A stretch of 8,179 nucleotides of DNA from positions 1 through 8,179 of the forward strand of contig JAIDLO010000253.1 of NCBI GenBank assembly GCA_029050995.1, read 5' to 3'. Origin of the DNA: Eubacterium sp. (GTDB taxonomy: Bacteria > Bacillota > Clostridia > Oscillospirales > Acutalibacteraceae). The position numbers and the translations under genes are program-made. Every line of letters starts with the position of its first letter. The stretch's first letter is position 1. Positions 1 through 6,449 of the stretch are shown here, piece after piece. Below the pieces are notes generated by a model. It saw nothing but the letters and a program-made list of their open reading frames with translations. It was not told the origin of the DNA and did not search any database.

Positions 1-433
1 ATATTTCCATTAATAAATCAATACCCATTTTATAGCTATCTTTGCCATATCCGCAAATCTGCTTTACGCAGACATCTGTTATAACGGAAATCTTTCTGAA
101 ATCCTCTCTTTCGTGGATATTGCTCATATGCACCTCAACGAAAGGAAGATAATCGGAAACGGCTTCAATAGCGTCACGAATAGCATAGGAATAATGCGTA
201 TATGCACCTGCGTTTATAACAACGCCGTCATACAGATCCTTGCTTTCATGGATAACATCTATAATATCGCCCTCGTGGTTAGACTGAAAGAACGATACCT
301 TTGCGCCGTTTGCCTTGCCGTAGATTTTCAATTCATCATTAATCTGCTTTAAGGTTTCGCCGCCGTAAACATTCTTTTTTCTTATACCCGTCATATTCAG
401 ATTCGGGCCGTTTAAAACAAGAATTTTTTTCAT
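1..433 (-). CDS. aroQ: Type II 3-dehydroquinate dehydratase, C-terminus cut by window edge
   Basis: Cytoplasmic shikimate-pathway enzyme that dehydrates 3-dehydroquinate to 3-dehydroshikimate on the way to chorismate. I translated the minus strand from the ATG at 433-431, which gives 144 residues before the window edge; the family is usually about 145-150, so only a few C-terminal residues are missing. The visible hallmarks are the N-terminal LNGPNLNMTG segment (residues 7-16), the mobile-lid residues Arg18 and Tyr23, SNHEG at 51-55, NAGAYTHYS at 74-82, and EVHMSNIHERE at 100-110, which carries the conserved histidines and the active-site base partner region. ICGYG at 126-130 is also typical. 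The ribosome binding site is weak (GGTGTGG just before the start). The gene lies downstream of rpsU and its terminator; I found no clear promoter of its own. The type I enzyme (AroD) is unrelated in sequence and is excluded. Confidence 0.96.
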   Translation of the reverse strand, partial: MKKILVLNGPNLNMTGIRKKNVYGGETLKQINDELKIYGKANGAKVSFFQSNHEGDIIDVIHESKDLYDGVVINAGAYTHYSYAIRDAIEAVSDYLPFVEVHMSNIHEREDFRKISVITDVCVKQICGYGKDSYKMGIDLLMEI

Positions 434-470
434 AATGCCACACCATTTAGTATTTCCAAATTTGTAATTC

Positions 471-510
471 TAAAAAATTTTAAGGGGAAGCAAATTTTTG
501 CTCCCCCCTT
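471..510 (-). terminator. Rho-independent terminator of rpsU
   Basis: Read on the minus strand, a G-rich arm (GGGGGAGCAAA) pairs with TTTGCTTCCCC with one G-U pair and a very short loop. The stem is followed by TTAAAA and then a six-T run. It begins 16 bases after the rpsU stop codon. A short AAAA spacer between stem and T-run makes it slightly atypical, so some read-through into aroQ is possible. Confidence 0.75.
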
Positions 511-525
511 GATATGTATAATCTA

Positions 526-702
526 TTACTTATACTTTCTTTTACGAGCAGCCTCGCTCTTCTTTTTACGAGCAACTGATGGCTTTTCATAATGCTCTCT
601 TTTGCGAACTTCCTGGATAATACCGTCACGAGAAGTCTGACGCTTAAAGCGGCGAAGTGCGCTATCAAGAGTCTCATTATCTTTGATTTTAACCTGGCTC
701 AC
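526..702 (-). CDS. rpsU: 30S ribosomal protein S21
   Basis: Small basic protein of the 30S subunit platform, near the anti-Shine-Dalgarno end of 16S rRNA, involved in initiation on natural mRNAs. Translation from GTG at 702-700 gives 58 residues, the usual family length. The sequence carries the family core: LDSALRRFKRQ at 12-22, VRKREHYEKPSV at 32-43, then a lysine/arginine-rich tail ending KRKYK. The GTG start is chosen because a very strong GGAGGGAGGG site lies six bases upstream and because starting there restores the conserved N-terminus (SQVKIKDNETL). It has its own promoter (767-795) and terminator. The longer overlapping frame on the same strand is a shadow. Confidence 0.97.
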   Translation of the reverse strand: MSQVKIKDNETLDSALRRFKRQTSRDGIIQEVRKREHYEKPSVARKKKSEAARKRKYK

Positions 703-766
703 TTAATTCCCTCCCTCCGACCTGTCTGTCAGGGGTATTTGAATACTCTTTTCATATTCTGCGAAG

Positions 767-795
767 ATTATATACAAATAAATTTAAAAAGTCAA
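767..795 (-). promoter_or_regulatory. Sigma-70/SigA-type promoter of rpsU
   Basis: On the minus strand, TTGACT (795-790) is separated by exactly 17 bases from a perfect TATAAT (772-767). The spacer and upstream DNA are very AT-rich, as expected for a highly expressed ribosomal protein gene. The predicted start near 760 would give a leader of about 58 bases ending in the GGAGGGAGGG site. Confidence 0.85.
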
Positions 796-858
796 GTATT
801 TTATCAAATTATGTATAAATATGTTTATATTTTTAAATTTCACATAAAATTTTTGTGA

Positions 859-1371
859 TTATTTTTTAGTGGTTGAACCAAAACCGCCGTCACGAACGCC
901 GTCTGTGTCATCATCAAAGGTAATGCCGAACTGAAGGAATATACCCTGCGCAAAGCCGTCTCCACCAGCAAGCGCAACAGTATGGCTGTCATCATGCGCA
1001 TCACAGGAAAGCTTAATCATAATATGGCCTTCATTTGAAGAATTATAATAATCCGCATCAATAATGCCAACCGTGTTATCAAGCTGAACTCTGTGCTTAA
1101 AGCCAAGACCGGAGCGAGGATAGATTTTAAGCACCCAACCGTCATTGATTTTTGAACGGATACCTGTTGGAATCAGAACAGATTTGCCCTTTTCAAGCTT
1201 GATATCAGCAGGCGCAAAGAAATCATAGCCTGCCGAGCCTGTTGTTGCCCTTTTCGGCATTTTGATTGCATCATAAACAGCTTTTACATCTTCCGTTTCA
1301 GGAAAATTCTTTTTCCATGCCTCTTCAAACTGTGCAAAGCTTACTTTTTCAAAAGCAGCAATTTTTTCCAT
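859..1371 (-). CDS. dut: dUTP diphosphatase (trimeric dUTPase)
   Basis: Hydrolyses dUTP to dUMP and pyrophosphate, keeping uracil out of DNA and supplying the thymidylate precursor. With the ATG at 1371 the protein has 170 residues. All five motifs of the trimeric family are visible: AGYDFFAP (motif 1, about 48-55), PRSGLG (motif 2, about 86-91), GIIDADYYN (motif 3, about 102-110, with the catalytic Asp), FAQGIFLQF (motif 4) and the C-terminal glycine-rich arm RDGGFGSTTK (motif 5). Compared with the E. coli enzyme (about 150 residues) it has an N-terminal extension of some 35 residues and a short insertion after motif 3, both of which I recall from Firmicutes homologues. ATG 1371 is preferred over GTG 1380 because AGAGGTG lies six bases before the ATG and overlaps the GTG. 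It is probably monocistronic, since rpsU downstream has its own promoter. Confidence 0.95.
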   Translation of the reverse strand: MEKIAAFEKVSFAQFEEAWKKNFPETEDVKAVYDAIKMPKRATTGSAGYDFFAPADIKLEKGKSVLIPTGIRSKINDGWVLKIYPRSGLGFKHRVQLDNTVGIIDADYYNSSNEGHIMIKLSCDAHDDSHTVALAGGDGFAQGIFLQFGITFDDDTDGVRDGGFGSTTKK

Positions 1372-1401
1372 ATTGAACACCTCTTTATAAATTATGATTT
1401 T

Positions 1402-1431
1402 ATTTTAGCATAATAAAGGTAGAATAGACAA
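1402..1431 (-). promoter_or_regulatory. Probable promoter of dut
   Basis: On the minus strand, TTGTCT (1431-1426) precedes TAAAAT (1407-1402) by 18 bases, and TGC directly before TAAAAT makes an extended -10. This places a start about 25 bases upstream of the dut ATG, with the AGAGGTG site in the leader. Confidence 0.6.
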
Positions 1432-1444
1432 GTATTATTTTGTA

Positions 1445-1467
1445 GGGAACGATGCCCACATCGTCCC
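1445..1467. repeat. Short GC-rich palindrome (dispersed-repeat type)
   Basis: GGGAACGATG and CATCGTCCC form an inverted repeat with a single bulged A and a CCCA loop, preceded by TGTA. It is GC-rich within AT-rich surroundings and lies between the dut promoter and the terminator of the transporter operon. I recall similar GTAGGG...CCC palindromes scattered in Clostridia genomes, but a copy-number search is needed to show that this one is repeated. Confidence 0.5.
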
Positions 1468-1474
1468 ACAGTGT

Positions 1475-1517
1475 AAAAAGCCAAAAGGCGCCCTTTGCGG
1501 AACGCCCTTTGACTTTT
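1475..1517 (-). terminator. Rho-independent terminator after the ATPase-permease-YxeA transcript
   Basis: Arms 1503-1517 and 1476-1490 form a 15-bp stem when read on the minus strand; the only two non-Watson-Crick positions become G-U pairs in that RNA, whereas they are mismatches in plus-strand RNA. The loop is 12 bases and the stem is followed by TTTTT (1479-1475). The strand-specific pairing and T-run mark it as a minus-strand terminator, about 110 bases past the YxeA-family stop codon. Confidence 0.8.
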
Positions 1518-1535
1518 GATGGGGTTTTAATTTTT

Positions 1536-1590
1536 GAAGCAGAGGGTAAAAATTGTAGGCTAATTTTTGTTATGTCTTTCCCTCTGCTTC
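1536..1590. repeat. Nested two-tier hairpin element
   Basis: A perfect 11-bp inverted repeat, GAAGCAGAGGG (1536-1546) and CCCTCTGCTTC (1580-1590), encloses a second perfect 7-bp inverted repeat, AAAAATT (1548-1554) and AATTTTT (1562-1568), with a GTAGGCT loop. It lacks a T-run directly after the stem on either strand, so it is not a standard terminator. It may be part of a small dispersed element or may stabilise the 3' end of the upstream mRNA. Confidence 0.55.
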
Positions 1591-1596
1591 ATATCC

Positions 1597-1616
1597 ACTT
1601 TTCTTTAACGAAAAGT
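1597..1616. repeat. Small hairpin just past the YxeA-family stop codon
   Basis: ACTTTTC and GAAAAGT form a 7-bp perfect stem with a six-base loop (TTTAAC on the plus strand), ending 10 bases before the stop codon of the small secreted protein gene. No T-run follows on the minus strand. It could be a 3' mRNA stabiliser; no function can be assigned. Confidence 0.4.
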
Positions 1617-1626
1617 AAATAGCATT

Positions 1627-1995
1627 TTATTTCTGAGGTGCTGTGTAATTACTCTGAACTTCTGCCGGAAGCTCATCATACTGAACCTCTTTCCAATCAA
1701 CAACACCCTGAACAGGTTTTACGGTAAGGCATAAAAATGCGCCTTCCTTTAATTCCTTTTCTGTTCCGAATTTAACGGTTTTTTCCTTGCCCTTTTCATT
1801 ATAAGCGGCAAGCTCATAGGAATAGCTCATTCCGCCTGTAAAATCAATAACACCGCCTTTTGATTCTACCTCTTCAACCTTGCTGTTATCAATCTGCGTA
1901 TAATAATAACCGGCATCTGAAAACATTTTAATTCCAAAGCAGGCTATTGCAGCAACAATAACAACTGTTAAGCCTATACTTACTAACTTTTTCAT
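1627..1995 (-). CDS. YxeA-family (DUF1093) small secreted or membrane-anchored protein
   Basis: A 122-residue protein with a short positive N-terminus (MKK) and a hydrophobic segment at about 4-22, followed by an extracellular domain. The domain matches the YxeA/DUF1093 pattern: GYYYTQI at 29-35, YSYELAAYNEKGKEKTVKF at 58-76, then an ELKEGAFLCLTVKP block and GVVDWKEVQYDELP at 97-110. The family fold is a small beta-rich domain whose biochemical function is unknown. In B. subtilis yxeA is the last gene of the yxdLM-yxeA operon controlled by YxdJK, and this gene has the same position behind an ATPase and permease. Its AAAGGAGG site overlaps the permease stop codon region and lies six bases before the ATG, suggesting coupled translation. 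An accessory role in peptide binding or resistance is inference from context. Cys20 (AIAC) is a poor lipobox, so I favour an uncleaved anchor or an ordinary signal peptide. Confidence 0.87.
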   Translation of the reverse strand: MKKLVSIGLTVVIVAAIACFGIKMFSDAGYYYTQIDNSKVEEVESKGGVIDFTGGMSYSYELAAYNEKGKEKTVKFGTEKELKEGAFLCLTVKPVQGVVDWKEVQYDELPAEVQSNYTAPQK

Positions 1996-2007
1996 TGCAA
2001 TCCTCCT

Positions 2008-4647
2008 TTAGGTAATATCCTGCTTAAGTGTTTCAATAATGCTGTCTTTCTTTATCTTCTTAACGGAATACAGCATAGAGAAGCCGATAATCAAGAACAC
2101 AGTGAGGATTACACCTGCATACAAAACATAATCAATTTCAAACGGAATCTTATCCTCGGAAAGCAATTTATTAAGACCGAAGCTGATCAGAATACTGATC
2201 GGAATTCCGGCAAGAAGCGCATTCAAGCCGTAGAACAGGCTTTCAAGGCAAACCATTTTATAGAAGCCCTTTTGCGTTGCACCAACAGATTTGAGCATTG
2301 CAAATTCCTTGCGCCTTAACGCTATGCTTGTTGAAATTGTATTGATAATATTTGCAATGGTAATCATTGTTATAAGCGTTATAAAGCCGTAAACAAATAC
2401 CTGAAGCACAAACAGAATTGCATTCATTGTTTCCATACTTTCAGCAACATCATAAACATAAGCCTCAATACTGTTTTCTTCGCAATAATTCTTTATTTTT
2501 TCGGCAACATTCTTATGATTGCTTGTTTCAACGCACATTTCAATATAATGCGTACTGCTTGCATCTTCCTGGCGATTATATATTGTATCATCGAAATTGA
2601 AAAGAACACTGTAAGGAAGATATGCTTCCAAATAGCCCTTGGCTGCAAAGGAAAACAGCTTATTATCCGTTTTATAATCTATAAGATTCTGAACCCGGAA
2701 ATAATAATCTTTTGTATTATCCATATTGGATGCATAGTAAATCTGGCTTCCGATTGCCTTTTCGTTGAAAACACCTGCACCGCCTGTTTTTCTGCTTAAA
2801 TTATTCAGAAGCAATACCTTAGCATTGTCCTTACCAAGCTTGTAGTATTCCTTATAATCAACGCCATTCTCTTTGCAAAGCTGATTGAAGGTTTCATCCT
2901 CTAAGCCAAAAACAAGGAATTGCCTGTCTTCATTCCAGAAATTTTTATAAGTATTCGTTAATACTTCATCCGAGCCAAGAGAATGCTCATAATTCATATT
3001 GGAATCTTTTCCTATATAAAGCTGAACATCGCTTATACTATAAACATCTTCAACAGAATCCATACCGAGAATTTCTTCGGCAAGCTTATCCTGATTATCA
3101 ATCTGCATATTAATCTCAATCTGGAAAGGCAGATCCATATTGTCATTTACTCTTGTAAACATATCGCAGAAATAATTTACCGAAAGGAAAAGAATAACGG
3201 ATATTGCGATTGAAGCGGTTATAACTCTTGATTTTCTGCCGTTTCGCTTCAGATTCTTATGCGCAAGCTCGCCCTCATAGCCGAAAATTTTGCGGATATA
3301 TTTCGGCGATCTTACACTTTTTGCCTTAATCTTAAATTCCGTGCTTTGTCTTAACGCTTCAACAGGGGTAATGGAGGAAGCCTTTTTAGCCGGAATAACG
3401 GCTGAAATAAAGATTGTTATAAGGCTGAAAATGATTACACCGATAACTGCCCACAACGGAACAACAGGTTTGAATTCTACATTTGAATCCGTAACACCCA
3501 TAAGCATTCCGGTTTCAACAATCTTTTTGCCGACAATTTCAAGCGTTACGCCAATACCAATGATACCGCCGAATAATCCAAGCGGAATGCCGATTAAGCC
3601 AAGGAATGCACCCTCAAAATAAACGGACTGCTTTTTCTGCTTTTTTGTTGCACCGACACTGCCGAGCATACCAAGATATCTTGTTCTTTCGGATAAGGAC
3701 ATACCGAATGAATTATAAATAAGAACAACAGATGCAATCATAATGATTACAAGAATAACCAAGCCCATTGGAATAATTGCCCTTGCAACAATACTTCCGC
3801 TGTCTATCGCAAGCTGGGATTGAAGATAATCCTTGTTAATGAGCATCTGGGATTCCACACCGTATTTTACACCAATCGTTTTTGAAATGTCTTTGATAAC
3901 ATCAAGTGACTTATAGTTCACATTTTTAAGCGTTATCGCAGCATTAGCAGTTGCCTTCTTTTCTTCCGCACTTAAACCGCGAATGATTCTGGCTCTGCCA
4001 TATGTTGGATTATTATGATGAAGAATACCAACGATTTTGAATTCAGCCTTATTGGCAGGTATAAATTCTTCATTGGAAACGCTGAAGCTTCCGTCTAAAT
4101 GCTCTGTCTGCTTTGCGGTTTTGCCGTTTTCATCTTCATATTCGTATTCATAATATCTTTCGCCAAGCTGAATTGTAACTGTATCGCCGATTTTCCAATC
4201 CAGCTTATTCTTTTCAATCAAGGTCTGTTCAACGGCGATTTCGTTTTCATTTTTCGGCATAACACCGTCTATTTTGCCTGTAAGCATCTGCTTCAGGTTT
4301 GTTTCATCGCCTGCATAAATATTGCCTGCACGATTATAGAGTGCTGCATCCGACTCTATTTTAAAGCCGTCTGCCTCTGAAGGCAAATTAATGGATAAGC
4401 CGACTTCGTCTATTCTGTCATCCGCTCTTAAGGCTGAAACCTGTTCATTGCTTAATGAAAAATACTCTGCGTGTTTATTACCCTTGGCAAAAATTGTTGC
4501 ATCTCCGTAAAACTTCATAAAGGAAGCAATGCTGACAAATACGGCAGTAATCATAGCGACGGATACGCAGATACCAAGCGTTGTTATAATCGTTCTGCCC
4601 TTATTCTCTTTGAGGTGGCGGAGTGTTAATTTTCTAACTATGTTCAC
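2008..4647 (-). CDS. ABC transporter permease, FtsX/MacB type, two-ectodomain duplicated form
   Basis: An 879-residue inner-membrane subunit partnering the ATPase encoded just upstream. It is built as two similar halves. Half one has a membrane segment near 20-43, an ectodomain of about 245 residues, then three segments near 292-312, 345-372 and 397-420. Half two has a segment near 476-494, a second ectodomain of about 245 residues, then segments near 743-766, 804-827 and 838-862. Both halves carry the FtsX-domain motif after their first post-ectodomain segment (GSVGATKKQ at 329-337 and KSVGATQKG at 786-794), preceded by an SERTRYLGML or RRKEFAMLK coupling stretch. This type couples ATP hydrolysis to mechanical work on extracytoplasmic substrates rather than classical import. 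The start is GTG (4647-4645), overlapping the ATPase TGA as GTGA, with a near-perfect GAGGTGATC site five bases upstream. Context suggests handling of an antimicrobial or cell-envelope-active peptide. At about 880 residues it is longer than BceB/YxdM permeases (roughly 620-650, 10 segments, one ectodomain), so substrate transfer by homology is unsafe. Confidence 0.92.
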   Translation of the reverse strand: MNIVRKLTLRHLKENKGRTIITTLGICVSVAMITAVFVSIASFMKFYGDATIFAKGNKHAEYFSLSNEQVSALRADDRIDEVGLSINLPSEADGFKIESDAALYNRAGNIYAGDETNLKQMLTGKIDGVMPKNENEIAVEQTLIEKNKLDWKIGDTVTIQLGERYYEYEYEDENGKTAKQTEHLDGSFSVSNEEFIPANKAEFKIVGILHHNNPTYGRARIIRGLSAEEKKATANAAITLKNVNYKSLDVIKDISKTIGVKYGVESQMLINKDYLQSQLAIDSGSIVARAIIPMGLVILVIIMIASVVLIYNSFGMSLSERTRYLGMLGSVGATKKQKKQSVYFEGAFLGLIGIPLGLFGGIIGIGVTLEIVGKKIVETGMLMGVTDSNVEFKPVVPLWAVIGVIIFSLITIFISAVIPAKKASSITPVEALRQSTEFKIKAKSVRSPKYIRKIFGYEGELAHKNLKRNGRKSRVITASIAISVILFLSVNYFCDMFTRVNDNMDLPFQIEINMQIDNQDKLAEEILGMDSVEDVYSISDVQLYIGKDSNMNYEHSLGSDEVLTNTYKNFWNEDRQFLVFGLEDETFNQLCKENGVDYKEYYKLGKDNAKVLLLNNLSRKTGGAGVFNEKAIGSQIYYASNMDNTKDYYFRVQNLIDYKTDNKLFSFAAKGYLEAYLPYSVLFNFDDTIYNRQEDASSTHYIEMCVETSNHKNVAEKIKNYCEENSIEAYVYDVAESMETMNAILFVLQVFVYGFITLITMITIANIINTISTSIALRRKEFAMLKSVGATQKGFYKMVCLESLFYGLNALLAGIPISILISFGLNKLLSEDKIPFEIDYVLYAGVILTVFLIIGFSMLYSVKKIKKDSIIETLKQDIT

Positions 4648-5327
4648 TGCCTGATCACCTCGTCCTTTACAATTTTACCGTCTTCAATGGCGATAATTCT
4701 GTCTGCACTAAGGGCAATTCTGTCATCATGTGTAATGATAATAACTGTCTGATTATTCTCTTTATTGATTGTTCTGAGCAAATCAACGATTTCCTTGCTG
4801 TTCTGGCTGTCAAGATTTCCTGTAGGCTCATCGGCAAGCACAAGCGCAGGATTGTTCATCAAGGCTCTGCCGATTGAAACTCTCTGCTGCTGACCGCCCG
4901 AAAGCTGATTCGGAAGATGCTTTACTCTTTCCTTTAAGCCAAGAGAATCAAGAAGCAAATCAAGCTTTTTCTTGTTTACATTCTGTCCATCAAGCAGAAG
5001 AGGAAGCGTAATATTTTCCTCAACATTGAGAATCGGAATCAGATTATAGAACTGATAAATCAATCCAATCTGTCTGCGGCGGAAAATTGCAAGCGCTGTT
5101 TCATCAAGCTTTGAAATATCTGTTCCCTCAATGAAAACGCTGCCGCTTGTTGCTGTATCAACACCGCCGAGAATATGAAGCAATGTTGATTTGCCCGAGC
5201 CGGACGGACCGACGATTGCAACAAACTGACCCTTCGGCACTTCAAATGAAACATTATCAAGCGCCTTTACCATTGTGTCACCCTTACCATAGGTTTTTGT
5301 TAAATTTTGTACTTTAAGTATTTCCAT
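4644..5327 (-). CDS. ABC transporter ATP-binding protein (LolD/MacB/BceA class)
   Basis: A 227-residue cytoplasmic ATPase that powers the FtsX-type permease encoded next to it. All ABC motifs are intact: Walker A GPSGSGKST at 40-48, Q-loop with Gln92 in IYQFYNLIP, signature LSGGQ at 142-146, Walker B VLADEP at 163-168 with catalytic Glu167, D-loop region GNLDS, and switch His200 in ITHD. The combination QFYNLIP plus ADEPTGNLDS is typical of the MacB/LolD/BceA group rather than importers or multidrug exporters. The ATG at 5327 has AAAGGAGAT six bases upstream. The stop codon overlaps the permease GTG, so the two are co-translated. The gene is the first of a three-gene transcript expected to start in the operator-bearing gap at 5328-5421. 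Confidence 0.96.
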   Translation of the reverse strand: MEILKVQNLTKTYGKGDTMVKALDNVSFEVPKGQFVAIVGPSGSGKSTLLHILGGVDTATSGSVFIEGTDISKLDETALAIFRRRQIGLIYQFYNLIPILNVEENITLPLLLDGQNVNKKKLDLLLDSLGLKERVKHLPNQLSGGQQQRVSIGRALMNNPALVLADEPTGNLDSQNSKEIVDLLRTINKENNQTVIIITHDDRIALSADRIIAIEDGKIVKDEVIRQ

Positions 5328-5356
5328 AATGAAATCTCCTTTCGTTTACAACCCCA

Positions 5357-5362
5357 ATTCTA
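5357..5362 (-). promoter_or_regulatory. Candidate -10 box of the ATPase-permease-YxeA operon
   Basis: TAGAAT on the minus strand lies about 30 bases upstream of the ATPase ATG. I see no good -35 hexamer 16-18 bases further upstream (ACTCAA at best), which fits a promoter that depends on an activator. The palindromic operator at 5397-5410 lies 34 bases upstream of this box. Confidence 0.4.
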
Positions 5363-5396
5363 ATTACATAAACTTACAATTGAGTGACATATTTAA

Positions 5397-5410
5397 TTAC
5401 AATTTTGTAA
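5397..5410. promoter_or_regulatory. Predicted response-regulator operator (BceR/YxdJ-type palindrome)
   Basis: TTACA-ATTT-TGTAA is an exact match to the TNACA-N4-TGTAA consensus that I recall for BceR-like regulators of B. subtilis (BceR, PsdR, YxdJ). It sits between the kinase gene terminator and the ATPase gene, where regulation of the transporter operon would be expected. Additional TTACAA half-sites lie at 5346-5351, 5374-5379 and 5413-5418. The role is inferred from motif, location and gene family. Confidence 0.7.
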
Positions 5411-5416
5411 TTTTAC

Positions 5417-5451
5417 AAAAATTGATGTAAAGCAAAATTGCTTTACATCAA
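5417..5451 (-). terminator. Rho-independent terminator overlapping the kinase stop codon
   Basis: TTGATGTAAAGC (5422-5433) and GCTTTACATCAA (5440-5451) form a perfect 12-bp stem with a six-base loop. On the minus strand it is followed immediately by TTTTT (5421-5417). The stem includes the kinase TGA codon, so transcription of the regulator-kinase pair should end here, separating it from the transporter operon. Confidence 0.85.
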
Positions 5452-6449
5452 ATAATCATCTTATGTATCGTTATTTCAAACTCAGTTCCGCTGTTTTCTT
5501 CGCTTCTTACATCTATAAAGGAATTCTGTTTATTTAATATAGCTTTGCTTAGTGCCAAACCGATTCCAACACTTGATTCATTATGATTCTTGCCCTGATA
5601 AAAACGTTCAAACACATGCGGAATATCCTCCTTGGCAATACCCGAGCCGTTATCCTTGATCCGAATTCTTGTAAAAATAGCCGTTTCCTCCGCATAAACC
5701 TGAACATATCCGCCGTTTTCCGTATGCTCTATGCAGTTTTTAATGATATTGGACACGGCTTCAATATACCAGTTGCTATCCACACAAACAACAATATTTT
5801 CATCACATTCAACGCTTAAATCAATATTATTTATTTCAGCATTTAAAAGAAACGGCTGCGCGGATTTCTGCAAAATCGTTTTCAGCTTTACATTGCTGTT
5901 TTTAAATTCCGTTGCCCCTGCATCAATTTTAGACAGCTTTAATAAGGTTACAATCAGCCAGTTCATTCTTGAAAGCTGGTTTTCAATAACCTCTGAAAAT
6001 TCCTTTCGCTTTTCCTCATCCTCTTCCTTTTTCAACAAATCAGACATCATTGTAATAGAAGTTATCGGCGTTTTAAGCTGATGTGAAATATCGGCAAGCG
6101 ATTCTGCAAGATAGTTTTTATCCTTTAAAAGCAACTCCTGCTGAGAACGAAGCGTAACAATAATCTTGTAAAGATTGTTTTTGATTATGCTGAGCTCGCC
6201 CTCGCTGTTGTCCCTTATATCCAGCTCATAATCGCCGTTGCTTATTGCATTCAGATAAATATTCATATTTTTAATTGTATTTATCCTTTTATATGTAATC
6301 CATAAAAACATCATTAAAATTAATAAGGATACTGCAAGAAAAACAAACGCACCCTTTTCATTGATTTTAAATATCAAAGAAAAGCCTGCTGCAACAGCAA
6401 TCAAAGAAATTATAACAGCAATAGTTAAATCCTTATATTTTTTTATCAT
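5448..6449 (-). CDS. Sensor histidine kinase, small-loop intramembrane-sensing type
   Basis: A 333-residue membrane kinase that pairs with the response regulator encoded just upstream. Two membrane segments, about 8-27 and 34-52, are joined by an extracellular loop of only some 6-8 residues. This is the architecture of BceS-like intramembrane-sensing kinases, which cannot bind a ligand through a large ectodomain and usually take their cue from the partner ABC transporter. A linker at about 53-105 (INTIKNMNIYLNAISNGDYE region) resembles a degenerate HAMP segment. The DHp domain has the H-box DISHQLKTPIT with phospho-accepting His123. The ATPase domain has the N-box NIIKN (234-238), G1 box DNGSG (266-270), F-box FERF (280-283) and G2 box GIGL (295-298). 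The length matches BceS (about 330). The ATG overlaps the regulator stop as ATGA. The signal is not shown by sequence; sensing of a cell-envelope-active peptide via the transporter is inference. Confidence 0.93.
   Translation of the reverse strand: MIKKYKDLTIAVIISLIAVAAGFSLIFKINEKGAFVFLAVSLLILMMFLWITYKRINTIKNMNIYLNAISNGDYELDIRDNSEGELSIIKNNLYKIIVTLRSQQELLLKDKNYLAESLADISHQLKTPITSITMMSDLLKKEEDEEKRKEFSEVIENQLSRMNWLIVTLLKLSKIDAGATEFKNSNVKLKTILQKSAQPFLLNAEINNIDLSVECDENIVVCVDSNWYIEAVSNIIKNCIEHTENGGYVQVYAEETAIFTRIRIKDNGSGIAKEDIPHVFERFYQGKNHNESSVGIGLALSKAILNKQNSFIDVRSEENSGTEFEITIHKMII

Noticed and set aside
480..677. 65-codon minus-strand frame overlapping rpsU
   Set aside because: The S21 frame with its GGAGGGAGGG site and GTG start explains this DNA fully; the overlapping frame resembles no protein family and would place its end in the terminator.
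592..858. 88-codon plus-strand frame antisense to rpsU and its promoter
   Set aside because: It covers a near-consensus minus-strand promoter and the rpsU gene, has no ribosome binding site and translates to a low-complexity AT-derived tail.
1372..1380. GTG at 1380 as the dut start, adding three residues (MFN)
   Set aside because: The GTG is itself part of the AGAGGTG ribosome binding site that is correctly spaced for the ATG at 1371, and nothing suitable lies upstream of the GTG.
1536..1590. Second terminator for the transporter operon
   Set aside because: The outer stem is followed by A-rich rather than T-rich sequence on the minus strand and by no T-run on the plus strand.
1920..1940. 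Lipoprotein signal with Cys20 in the YxeA-family protein
   Set aside because: The residues before the cysteine (AIA) lack the usual Leu/Val at -3 and the hydrophobic stretch continues past it, so a lipobox is doubtful.
2418..4380. Several plus-strand frames antisense to the large permease gene
   Set aside because: They are rich in Ile/Cys/His as expected from reading the opposite strand of an AT-rich gene, lack ribosome binding sites and match no family, while the permease frame is intact throughout.
5346..5418. CRISPR-like or iteron array from the repeated TTACAA hexamers
   Set aside because: The repeat unit is too short and irregularly spaced, and the sequence is AT-rich; regulator half-sites in a promoter region are the simpler reading.
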